Assembly (NCBI GenBank): GCA_902812875.1
Contig: CADDZV010000005.1
Coordinates: forward strand, 1-64,000
DNA: 64,000 nucleotides
Source of the DNA: Clostridiales bacterium
GTDB taxonomy: Bacteria > Bacillota > Sulfobacillia > CADDZV01
Direction: 5' to 3'
A model generated the notes under the pieces. That model worked only from the letters and a program-made list of their open reading frames with translations, did not search any database and had not been told where the DNA came from. The stretch's first letter is position 1. Each line of letters begins with the position of its first letter. This document shows, piece by piece, positions 52,613 to 61,357 of the stretch. The position numbers were made by a program, and so were the translations under genes.

Positions 52613-55600
52613 CAGCAAGGTAATCCTCACACCACAGCAACAGACCGCGGTCGAGGCTGCCGGTACCGACATCCTCGTGGCCGCGGCAGCCGGGTCTGGT
52701 AAAACAGCCACCCTGGTTGAACGTGTCATCCGCATGCTCACCAGGCCGCAAGACCCCGTCGACGTCGACCGGCTGCTGGTGGTGACCTTCACCGAAGCCG
52801 CCGCCACCGAGGTACGCAACCGGATCGGAAGTGCCCTCCAGGACGCTCTGGCTAGTCGCCACGGCGAGCCACGCCTGCAGCGGCAACTTGCCCTTCTGGG
52901 ACGTGCCCACATCAGCACGCTGCACTCGTTTTGTTTTGGCCTCATCCGCCAGTACTTCTACCGGCTGGACCTCGATCCGGGGTTTGCCGTCATGGACGAA
53001 CACGAGGCCCTCCTGCTTCGCAGCGAGGTCCTGGATCAGCTGATGGCACGCAAGCTTGAAAACGAGCATGCGGACGGCCCGTTTTACGCCCTGGTGGACA
53101 GTTACGGGGGAAAACGGGGCGACGAAGACCTGCGACGGCTAATCGTGGAGCTTCACGGCTACGTGCAAACGCTGCCATGGCCACAGAAATGGTTGGATGA
53201 CAGTCTGGCGGCTTTTCATTTCCCACCCGGGACCCCGCTCGCGTCTACAACGTTTTGGCAGGAGATCAAAAAACACTGGCGTCTTCTTCTCATGGAGGCA
53301 CGGGCCTGGCTGCAAGAGGCGGCACGGCTCACCTGGGAGGCCGGAGGCCCGGAAGAATTACAAGCCGAACTTGCCGCCGAGATCGAGCAGCTGTCAGCCG
53401 CCGTGGTCGCCAGCAAAAGCGACGACTGGGAAAAGTGGCGGGAAGCCGTATTCGCCGTGACCTTCCCCCGTCTGCCAGCGTGGACCGAAGACACCGCGGA
53501 ACCGGCCGTGGGGAAAAGGGTGAGAGGCCTCCGCGACCGTGCCCGTAAAATCGTCAAGGAGTTTCAGGAGGGTTATTTCAGCCGGCCGCCCGAGCAGTGG
53601 CTAGCCGACCTGGCCCAAGCCTCCCCCTACATCGAGACCCTGGTTGCCCTGGTCAATGAATTTGCCGCCGCTTACCAGGCGGCCAAGGCCGAGCAGGGCC
53701 AAGTGGACTTCGCGGACCTCGAACACCTGACACTCCGCCTGCTGTCCGACCCGGCCGCACCCCCGGGCGAACGGCCGTCGGACGTAGCCCGGGAGCTGCG
53801 ATCCCGGTTTGCGGAAATCATCGTGGACGAATACCAGGACATAAACGCCACGCAAGACGCCATACTGGGGCTGCTCACTGCGGACTCCCCCGGCGGCCCG
53901 CATCGCTTCCTGGTCGGCGACGTAAAACAGAGCATTTACGGCTTCCGCCATGCCGAGCCGTCGCTTTTTATGGAGAAATACCGCCGGTACCAACCGTGGG
54001 GCACAACCGTTTCTGCACCCGGCCGCCGCATCATACTCGGCACGAATTTCCGCAGCCGGAAAGGTATCGTCGACGCCGTGAATTTCGTTTTCCGCCAGAT
54101 CATGACCACCGAGACCGGCGGCATTCCTTACGACGCCGATGCCGAGCTCATCTACGGAGCCGACTACCCGCCCCTGCCGGCCCCGCAGGCCGCAGGCGGC
54201 GAGGTCCCGGTGGAGCTACACCTCATAGAGCAACAAAACGACGGGGACCCCGACGAACCGATGGTGCCGGACCCGGTGGTCCAAGAAGCCGCCGAGCAAA
54301 AGGACGACGAAGATGACGAGATAAACGAGGAATCATCTTCGGACACCGGCAGCCAGGAGAAGCCCTGGGATTTGGCCGACCTCCGTGCCATCGAGCGAGA
54401 GGCCCGGCTTGTGGCCTGGCGCATCCGGAATCTGGTCACTGGCACGGCGTCGGCCCCGCGGGCCATGGTATGGGACCGCGAAACCGGGCAATACCGGCCG
54501 ATCCGCTACCGGGACATCGTGATCCTTTTGCGGGCACCCGCCGGCCGGGCAAACATCTACCTCGAGGCCCTCGGCCAGGCCGGCGTGCCGGCCTATACCC
54601 AGGTGGCGACCGGCTATTTCTCGGCGACGGAAGTCCAGGTGATGTTAAGCCTGTTGCAGGTCCTTGACAATCCCCGCCAGGACATCCCCTTGGCGGCCGT
54701 ACTGCGGTCGCCGCTGGCCGGCTTGCACGCAGAAGATCTGGCCAAGATCCGTCTGGCAGCCCCCAATGCCTCTTTCTACGATGCCGTGCTCCAAGCCAGC
54801 AAAACCGCCACCGACGCACCGTTACGGGACGCCCTCGCCCGCTTGTTGGACGCGCTGGAAAGATGGCGGACAGCCGCCCGTCGCCGCCCCCTCTCCCAGG
54901 TAATCTGGCAGATCTACCAGGACACCGAATACCTCCATTACGTGCAGGGCATGCCGGGCGGTGCCCAGCGCGAAGCCAACCTTCTGGCTTTGTACGAACG
55001 GGCCCGGCAGTTCGACCAGTTTGCCCGCCAGGGCCTTTTCCGCTTCCTGCGCTTCATTGAACGGCTGCAGGAGGAAGGCGAGGACATGGGCGTGGCGCCC
55101 GTCTCGAGCGAGAGCGAGGATGTTGTGCGCCTCATGTCCATACACAAAAGTAAAGGACTGGAATTCCCAGTGGTGGTGCTGGCTGGCTTGGGCATGAATC
55201 TCAGAAGCCATGCCGGTGCTGACGTCATCTTCCACCGCCGGCTCGGGTTTGGCCCCCAGCTGGTCGACACCGTGCAACGGGTCAAGTACCCCACGCTCGC
55301 TTACCAAGCCGTCCGCAAAGCGAGCCACCTAGACGACCTGGCAGAGGAACTCCGCGTGCTTTATGTTGCCATGACGCGGGCACGTGAACGGCTGATTCTG
55401 GTAGCGTCCGCGCGTAACCTCAAGGCAAAAGCCGCGGGCTGGGCCATCGCCCGCAGCGTCCAGGGCTGGCCCCTGCCGGGCTACTTTCTCACCAGTGCCA
55501 CGAGTTATCTCGACTGGCTGGGGTGTGCCCTGATGCGGCACCCAGACGCGCAGCCACTCCGCGACCTGGCCGGGGTGGACTTGCCTGCCAACCCGGAGCT

Positions 55601-56471
55601 GACCAGTCATCCCTCGCGCTGGCAGGTGCAGGTGTGGAACCTACAAAACATGGCGGCAGCACTGGACCCCGGTGCCAGTACGCAGGAGAAAGGCCCTATC
55701 GACTGGAAAGGTATCGGGGCCATGGTGCCGCTCGGCCGGACGTTCGCCCCCGAAACAGTCCAGCCCCTGCAGTCGAAACTTTTCTGGAAGTACCCGTACG
55801 CCCAACTGAGCCAGCGGTTTGCCAAGCTTGCGGCAACGGAAATCCCGGCCCCGTTCCAGTCGGGGGACGAACCACCCGCGGCCTATCTGCCGCCGCACGA
55901 CGCCGGCCCGAACCTGGTCCGCCGGCCGCAATTCATACAGGCCAAACGCCAGCTTACCCCGGCCGAGCTCGGCACCCTGCTGCATCGTGTCCTGCAGCAC
56001 GTGGATCTCGCACGGACGTGCGACGCGGCAGACTTGGCGGACCAGCTGCAGGAAATGGTCGCCAGGCACCTCATCACCGCCGCCGATGCCGAGGCGGTCG
56101 ACGTGCAGCCGCTGGCCTTGTTTTTTGCCTCGCCGCTTGGCCGCCGGGCCCGCGCCCACCCGGAGCGTGTCCGGCGCGAGGTGGCGTTCACCCTCGCCGT
56201 GCCAGCCCTGGAGGTCTACCCCGACCTTGATCCGGCGGTCGGCGGCCAGGAGAAAGTGATCGTGCAGGGCACCATCGATCTTCTGATCGAAGAGCCGGAG
56301 GGGTTTGTACTGGTGGATTACAAAACCGGCGACGGCGACCCGGCCGTAGCGTCATTGGCCTACAAGGGCCAGATCAACGTTTACCGCCGGGCCGTCGAGG
56401 GCATCCTCGGGCGTCCTGTGCACGAAGCCTACCTGTATTTCGTGCCCGCCGGCCAGGCGGTGCCAATGTAG
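52605..56471 (+). CDS. addA: ATP-dependent helicase/nuclease subunit A
   Basis: The UvrD-like helicase and nuclease of AddAB. Motif I is 'AAAAGSGKTATLVERVI', motif II 'IIVDEYQDIN', motif III-IV region 'VGDVKQSIYGFRHAEP', and later 'MSIHKSKGLEFPVV' and 'LYVAMTRARERL'. The C-terminal nuclease shows 'GTIDLLIEEPEGF' and 'VLVDYKTGDG'. It has 1288 residues, with a very acidic insert near residues 545-590 ('QKDDEDDEINEESSSD') between helicase motifs. It is the last of the sbcD-sbcC-addB-addA set and converges on the permease gene with six bases between stops. Confidence 0.97.
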   Translation: MGSSKVILTPQQQTAVEAAGTDILVAAAAGSGKTATLVERVIRMLTRPQDPVDVDRLLVVTFTEAAATEVRNRIGSALQDALASRHGEPRLQRQLALLGRAHISTLHSFCFGLIRQYFYRLDLDPGFAVMDEHEALLLRSEVLDQLMARKLENEHADGPFYALVDSYGGKRGDEDLRRLIVELHGYVQTLPWPQKWLDDSLAAFHFPPGTPLASTTFWQEIKKHWRLLLMEARAWLQEAARLTWEAGGPEELQAELAAEIEQLSAAVVASKSDDWEKWREAVFAVTFPRLPAWTEDTAEPAVGKRVRGLRDRARKIVKEFQEGYFSRPPEQWLADLAQASPYIETLVALVNEFAAAYQAAKAEQGQVDFADLEHLTLRLLSDPAAPPGERPSDVARELRSRFAEIIVDEYQDINATQDAILGLLTADSPGGPHRFLVGDVKQSIYGFRHAEPSLFMEKYRRYQPWGTTVSAPGRRIILGTNFRSRKGIVDAVNFVFRQIMTTETGGIPYDADAELIYGADYPPLPAPQAAGGEVPVELHLIEQQNDGDPDEPMVPDPVVQEAAEQKDDEDDEINEESSSDTGSQEKPWDLADLRAIEREARLVAWRIRNLVTGTASAPRAMVWDRETGQYRPIRYRDIVILLRAPAGRANIYLEALGQAGVPAYTQVATGYFSATEVQVMLSLLQVLDNPRQDIPLAAVLRSPLAGLHAEDLAKIRLAAPNASFYDAVLQASKTATDAPLRDALARLLDALERWRTAARRRPLSQVIWQIYQDTEYLHYVQGMPGGAQREANLLALYERARQFDQFARQGLFRFLRFIERLQEEGEDMGVAPVSSESEDVVRLMSIHKSKGLEFPVVVLAGLGMNLRSHAGADVIFHRRLGFGPQLVDTVQRVKYPTLAYQAVRKASHLDDLAEELRVLYVAMTRARERLILVASARNLKAKAAGWAIARSVQGWPLPGYFLTSATSYLDWLGCALMRHPDAQPLRDLAGVDLPANPELTSHPSRWQVQVWNLQNMAAALDPGASTQEKGPIDWKGIGAMVPLGRTFAPETVQPLQSKLFWKYPYAQLSQRFAKLAATEIPAPFQSGDEPPAAYLPPHDAGPNLVRRPQFIQAKRQLTPAELGTLLHRVLQHVDLARTCDAADLADQLQEMVARHLITAADAEAVDVQPLALFFASPLGRRARAHPERVRREVAFTLAVPALEVYPDLDPAVGGQEKVIVQGTIDLLIEEPEGFVLVDYKTGDGDPAVASLAYKGQINVYRRAVEGILGRPVHEAYLYFVPAGQAVPM

Positions 56472-56477
56472 GCATGG

Positions 56478-57824
56478 TCAGCTGGCAGCGCCTTTGGTTG
56501 TCCGCAATGCCTTCGCGATGTCATATCCGGATTTTTCCAGCACCTTCCGTCTCCATGTGTAGTAGCCAGCCCCCAAGGCCACAAAGCCCAGATACATGAG
56601 TGTTGAGACTGTGCTCTGCGTGATGGCGATGACAATGAACAAGATGGATAGCATTACCAGTCCGCCATTGAAAAAAACACGCTGGGCCGCACTTGGCCGC
56701 CAAATACCAGCGGCAAACACTTCCGGCATCCGACGGGGCAAAAGCGACATCGCGGTGGCCACCAGGATCTGGATGATCATAAAGCCAAGGACGGTCATGA
56801 TGGCGTAGTTGGTAATCGACTGGCCGAGGAGCACACCGGCGAAGGACAACGCCCCCAGTAAAAGGACTGCCAGCGTGGGTACGCCAAACCGTTCGCTCAC
56901 CCGGCTGAAAATTTCCGGCAGCACGCGGTCTTTGGCCATCGCGAATACATCCCGCGACTGGATAAGCAGTACCCCGTGTATGGATGTCGCGGCGCCCGCC
57001 AGGGCACTGAGTGAAATCACATTGGCCGCCCAGCCAGGCAAAAACACCTTGGCCGCCAGGCCCACGGCCGGCAGGCTGCCCCCTAGCGATGACCAAGGCA
57101 CCAGGCGCGTGAGGGCCAAAGGCACTGAAACGTAAACCACAAATATGATGAACAAAGCCAGAGCCAAACTCCGCGGTACCGTGTGCTGCGGATCCCGGAT
57201 CTCACCGCTCATTTCCGCCAGTACCATGAACCCCGTGTAAGACAGATAGGCGGGCGCACTGGCAATCAGGACCGGGATCATGCCATTTGGCAGCAACGGC
57301 GTCATCAAGTGGGCACTTCCGCGCCACAGCCCCCCGGCGGAAAAAAGCAAAAGGGCCAAAACCATTTCGATTACCATCGCCGCCTGGATCCATTCCGCCA
57401 AGGTGATCCCGAGCATGTTGATCGCCGTAAATACCACCACCACCGCCAACGCAGTGGCAGTCAAGTTCAGGCCCGGAATGAAATACGCCAGGTACTGGGC
57501 AAAACCATACGCCAGCAGCGGCACACCTACGCCCACCGAAATGATCACCGTCCAGACCATCATGAAACCCCAAAACGGCGACAGCACCCGGCTTACAGCC
57601 ACATAGCCGCCGCCACTCGTGGGGAAGGCGTTCGCCACTTCCGCCGTTACAACGCAGGCGAAAATGGCCGGAATCACAGCCAAAATGTATGCGAGAAATA
57701 GCCCCGGCCCAGTACTGGGTGCGAGCTGGCCTGGCAGGACAAAAATCGCCGGTCCGATCACATAACCAATCAATGTCAACGTGGCCATGCCCACGCCCAT
57801 GGTGTGCTTCAGTTCTGTGCCCAC
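56478..57824 (-). CDS. APC-family amino acid permease
   Basis: A 12-helix amino acid/polyamine/organocation transporter of about 448 residues. 'YVIGPAIFVLPGQLA' in helix 1 and 'TSGGGYVAVSRVL' after helix 2 are family landmarks. It directly follows a PLP-dependent decarboxylase-like gene (the stop at 57837 is 12 bases before), which suggests import of an amino acid or antiport of substrate and product. The GTG at 57824 has AGGGA six bases upstream; the ATG at 57830 is too close. Confidence 0.9.
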   Translation of the reverse strand: MGTELKHTMGVGMATLTLIGYVIGPAIFVLPGQLAPSTGPGLFLAYILAVIPAIFACVVTAEVANAFPTSGGGYVAVSRVLSPFWGFMMVWTVIISVGVGVPLLAYGFAQYLAYFIPGLNLTATALAVVVVFTAINMLGITLAEWIQAAMVIEMVLALLLFSAGGLWRGSAHLMTPLLPNGMIPVLIASAPAYLSYTGFMVLAEMSGEIRDPQHTVPRSLALALFIIFVVYVSVPLALTRLVPWSSLGGSLPAVGLAAKVFLPGWAANVISLSALAGAATSIHGVLLIQSRDVFAMAKDRVLPEIFSRVSERFGVPTLAVLLLGALSFAGVLLGQSITNYAIMTVLGFMIIQILVATAMSLLPRRMPEVFAAGIWRPSAAQRVFFNGGLVMLSILFIVIAITQSTVSTLMYLGFVALGAGYYTWRRKVLEKSGYDIAKALRTTKGAAS

Positions 57825-57836
57825 GCCCATTCCCTC

Positions 57837-59165
57837 TCAGCTGCTGTAGATGCTGTTCAAAAGGGCCAAAACGGCCTGGTTGACCATTCCCCGGTCGGCG
57901 AGAGTGGCTATCATTCCGTAGAGAGGCGTGACGCCCTGCTGAACCAGCGAGGGATCGTCCAGCACTTCTTGACGGGCCGCGCGGAGATCGGCCAGAAAAC
58001 GGTCCACGACAGGTTCATGTGCCGGCGTCACCATGAGATGAAGGCTCGGTGGCATGATCTGGCGGTCCATGTGCCAGCCGCGACGCTCCAACGCGTCCGC
58101 CATGGCGAACACGTCCGCATCGTCAGACACGAATGCGAAGACGCTGGCGTCAGGACGGCCCAGCACGTGCAGGCCGTCACTGGCATTTATCCCATCTATC
58201 AGACGGCGTGTGGTCTCGAGCACCTGCCTGGTAACCCTTAGAAAGCCGTCCTCCCCCATCGCATGCAATGACGCCCAGGCGGCAGCAATCGACCCTGCGG
58301 ACCTCGTGCCGGCCATGCCTGGCGACGCATATACCCCACCGGACCAGTCAGTGGCAACAAAAAACTGGTAGTTTCGGAGCGCCTGGTTGCGATAAAGAAT
58401 CACCGAGGCTCCCTTGGCTCCATAACCGTGCTTGTGCACATCGGCCGAGATGGAGGTAACACCGTCCACGCTCAAGTCGAACGGCGGCACCGGGTAACCC
58501 AGGCGCCGGGCGAATGGAAGCAGAAAGCCCCCAAGGCAGGCGTCGACATGAAAACCCAGTCCCCGCTCCTTAGCCACGGCCGCGAGCGGCTCGATGGGGT
58601 CGATCACTCCATGCGGGTAAGAAGGTGCAGAACCGACCAAGAGGATGCTATTCCGTGTAATCGCAGCCGCCATGGCCTGGACGTCGGCCCGGAGATCCGC
58701 CGCCACCGGCACCAACACTGGCTTCACACCGAAGTAGTGTGCCGCTTTGAGAAACGCCGGGTGGGCGGACGCGGGTAGCACCATCTCCGGAGCGGTGATC
58801 TCCGGATGCATCGCACGCGCCCAATCGCGATAGGTTTTCACGGCCAAAAGAATGCTTTCGGTACCGCCGGATGTCATGGTGCCGGCGGTCTCATCGTTGC
58901 CTCCAAGCAGGCTTGCCGTGATCGCTACCACGTCGTTCTCCATGCGTTGCAGGCTGGGAAAGGCGGTGGGGTTCAAGGCATTTTCCATGAAAAACAGATT
59001 GTATGCGTCTTGAATGACCCGGGTGTGTTCATCGCCAGCGTAGTACACCAAACTCCACGTACGCCCGCCACGCCAATTGGCATCTTGCGCCTTCATGTCT
59101 CGCATTGCCTGCAACAACTCTTCTGCTGGCATCCCCTGTGCCGGCAAACCTACCCTGCGGGCCAA
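57837..59165 (-). CDS. PLP-dependent lyase/decarboxylase (sphingosine-1-phosphate-lyase-like)
   Basis: A fold-type I PLP enzyme of the group II decarboxylase superfamily, closest in pattern to sphingosine-1-phosphate lyases: 'VYYAGDEHTRVIQDAYNLFF', 'ALNPTAFPSLQRMENDVVA', 'MTSGGTESILLAVKTYRDWA', 'VDACLGGFLLPFARRLG' and the cofactor lysine in 'SADVHKHGYGAKGASV'. The 442 residues fit. The TTG at 59165 is decided by GAGGAG six bases upstream. Bacterial members of this group are often of unknown substrate. The permease partner suggests an amino acid or related amine rather than a sphingolipid. Confidence 0.88.
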   Translation of the reverse strand: MARRVGLPAQGMPAEELLQAMRDMKAQDANWRGGRTWSLVYYAGDEHTRVIQDAYNLFFMENALNPTAFPSLQRMENDVVAITASLLGGNDETAGTMTSGGTESILLAVKTYRDWARAMHPEITAPEMVLPASAHPAFLKAAHYFGVKPVLVPVAADLRADVQAMAAAITRNSILLVGSAPSYPHGVIDPIEPLAAVAKERGLGFHVDACLGGFLLPFARRLGYPVPPFDLSVDGVTSISADVHKHGYGAKGASVILYRNQALRNYQFFVATDWSGGVYASPGMAGTRSAGSIAAAWASLHAMGEDGFLRVTRQVLETTRRLIDGINASDGLHVLGRPDASVFAFVSDDADVFAMADALERRGWHMDRQIMPPSLHLMVTPAHEPVVDRFLADLRAARQEVLDDPSLVQQGVTPLYGMIATLADRGMVNQAVLALLNSIYSS

Positions 59166-59367
59166 CTTCTTCTCCTCGCCGTGCGGAAAAAGTGATTGAT
59201 GTTTTATACAAGATTCGCTCTTCCAACCTGCGATCCTGTAAGATCGGCACCTGGAAGGAACCGGCTGCCTGTCGACGAAACACTTGATGTCGCGATGTCG
59301 ACGTACTCGAAACGTCTGCGGAGAAAGCGGCGGGCTCTCCCCTTGCGGGTCAGAGGATGGTGAAACC

Positions 59368-60342
59368 ATGGCAAATGATCTCCTGTATCTTTCCCGGGCC
59401 GATGTAGAAGCAGTTGGATTGCGGATGCCTGAGATCATAGACCTAGTAGAACGTGCATTCCTGGAGAAAGCACAAGGTTTTGTCGAGCTGCCCCCCAAGC
59501 CAGGGCTTCATCCGGAGGGCGATGCCTTCATCCACGCAATGCCCGCTTGGCTGAGCCGAGTGGGGGCAGCAGGCATGAAATGGGTATCAGGATACCCGCA
59601 AAACCAGGCTCGCGGCCTTCCGTACATCACCGGCCTCATCATCCTCAACGATCCGGCCACCGGATTCCCACGCGCGGTGATGGACTGCACCTGGATAACC
59701 GCGGTGCGCACTGCCGCCGCCACCGCAGTGAGCGTCAAGCATCTCGGACGTCAGGATGCCCACACCATGGGCATTCTCGGGTTGGGTGTACAGGGCCGTG
59801 CGAACCTGGAAGCCGTGGCCCACGTGCGCAAAATTACCGAGGTCCGTTGCTATGACATCGACCGTAACCGTACAGCCGCGTTTGTCACTGAAATGGCAGC
59901 GCGCACAGGAATCCACATCACCCCCGTCGACACGCCTCGCGCCGCTGTTGAAGGGTGCGATGTCGTGGTGACCGCCGGTCCAATTTTGAGAAACCCGAAA
60001 CCGATCATCGAGCCCGACTGGCTCAGCCCAGGAGTGGTGGCGGTACCGCTTGATTTTGACTCCTACTTTACTGCCGCGAGTATGCGGGCCGTGGATGTCC
60101 TGGTCACCGACGACATTCCGCAGTACCTTTACTACCAGGAGCATGGCTACTTCCAGGGGTGCCCGCAGCCGCACATAGACCTGGGAGACGTGGTGAGCGG
60201 CAAAGAAACGGCCAGACGCCACCCGGCGGCCGACCGCATCATGTCAGTAAACCTGGGAGTCGCCCTCGAGGACATCGCCGTTGCCGACGAAGTATACCGC
60301 CGGGCGGTGGCCAGCAATCTGGGCGTCAGGTTGCCGCTGTGA
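59368..60342 (+). CDS. Ornithine cyclodeaminase/mu-crystallin family protein
   Basis: An NAD(P)-dependent family that includes ornithine cyclodeaminase, alanine dehydrogenase and ketimine reductases. 'GMKWVSGYPQNQARGLPY' and 'DCTWITAVRTAAATAVSVKHL' form the active site, and 'MGILGLGVQGRANLEAV' is the dinucleotide motif. The 324 residues are normal. The ATG at 59368 has GGATGGTGA just upstream. It is divergent from the lyase-permease pair and precedes a quinone oxidoreductase gene, so it may act on the same amino acid family, but the substrate is open. Confidence 0.9.
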   Translation: MANDLLYLSRADVEAVGLRMPEIIDLVERAFLEKAQGFVELPPKPGLHPEGDAFIHAMPAWLSRVGAAGMKWVSGYPQNQARGLPYITGLIILNDPATGFPRAVMDCTWITAVRTAAATAVSVKHLGRQDAHTMGILGLGVQGRANLEAVAHVRKITEVRCYDIDRNRTAAFVTEMAARTGIHITPVDTPRAAVEGCDVVVTAGPILRNPKPIIEPDWLSPGVVAVPLDFDSYFTAASMRAVDVLVTDDIPQYLYYQEHGYFQGCPQPHIDLGDVVSGKETARRHPAADRIMSVNLGVALEDIAVADEVYRRAVASNLGVRLPL

Positions 60343-60367
60343 CATCCGAGCATAAGGAGCGGTAAGG

Positions 60368-61357
60368 ATGAAGGCGGTTGTGGTAACCCGCCATGGCGGT
60401 CCCGAGGTTTTGAACTATCAGGACTGGCCCGACCCGGTCCCCGGCGAAGGGCAGGTGCTCATCAAGACCGAGCTTGCGGGCGTCAACTTTGCCGACGTGC
60501 AACTGCGACGCGGCACCTACCACGCCGGCAGCCCGCCGCCCGTCGTCCCGGGCCTGGACGTATACGGCACCATCGTGGGCGTCGGGCGGGGGGTCAGCGG
60601 GCTCGAGCGCGGGCAAAAGGTGGCTGCTTTCACCGCCAGCGGCAGCTATGCCGAGCTGGCATTGGCCCCGGCCGCACTCACCTTTCCCGTGCCTGCAGGC
60701 GTCGGTCCGGAGACCGCAGCGGCCTTTCCCACCGTGGGGATTACCGCGTACAACCTGCTCACCCTCGCGGGGCGGCTGGCCCCAGGCGAAACCGTACTCG
60801 TGCACGCCGCGGCAGGCGGCGTCGGCAGCACCGCCGTGCAGCTGGCAAAAATCATGGGGGCCGGCCGCGTGATTGGCACCGTGGGAAGTGACGAAAAAGC
60901 CTCCTTGGCCAGGGAGCTCGGCTGCGATTACGTGATCAACTACGAAGCCGAGGATTTTGCCGCCCGCGTCAACGAGATCACCGGTGGCGCCGGCGCTGAT
61001 CTCATTCTCGACTCGGTCGCCGGCCCGGTCTTCGACCGAGGGCTTTCGTGCCTGGCCACTTTTGGCCGCATCGTCATGTACGGCCACACGAGCGGCGAAG
61101 CCGGCCACGTCAGCACGCGCGACCTGCACGGTCCCACCCGAGCCGTCATCGGTTACAGCTCGAGCACCTACCGCCGCTACCGGCCGCAGGCACTGCGCCC
61201 GGCGGCAGAGGCAGTCCTGGGCTACCTGGCCTCGGGGCAGCTACGGATAGTGATCGGTGCCCGTTTCGACTTGCCAGACGCGGCCAAAGCCCAGCAACTG
61301 ATAGAAAGCCGTGCTCATGTGGGGAAAATCCTGCTCCGGGTATCGCCAAGCAATTAA
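60368..61357 (+). CDS. Quinone oxidoreductase-like medium-chain dehydrogenase
   Basis: A zinc-free MDR enzyme reducing quinones or enones with NADPH. 'MKAVVVTRHGGPEVL', 'GVNFADVQLRRGTY', 'VLVHAAAGGVGSTAVQLAK' and 'RAHVGKILLRV' are characteristic of the Qor group; the zinc ligands are absent. The 329 residues are normal. It follows the cyclodeaminase-family gene by 25 bases. Its TAA stop overlaps the stop of the opposite-strand gene in the four bases TTAA. Confidence 0.92.
   Translation: MKAVVVTRHGGPEVLNYQDWPDPVPGEGQVLIKTELAGVNFADVQLRRGTYHAGSPPPVVPGLDVYGTIVGVGRGVSGLERGQKVAAFTASGSYAELALAPAALTFPVPAGVGPETAAAFPTVGITAYNLLTLAGRLAPGETVLVHAAAGGVGSTAVQLAKIMGAGRVIGTVGSDEKASLARELGCDYVINYEAEDFAARVNEITGGAGADLILDSVAGPVFDRGLSCLATFGRIVMYGHTSGEAGHVSTRDLHGPTRAVIGYSSSTYRRYRPQALRPAAEAVLGYLASGQLRIVIGARFDLPDAAKAQQLIESRAHVGKILLRVSPSN

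Noticed and set aside
57837-59165. Naming the PLP enzyme as a true sphingosine-1-phosphate lyase
   Set aside because: The fold pattern fits, but the bacterial context with an amino acid permease gives no reason to assume a sphingolipid substrate.
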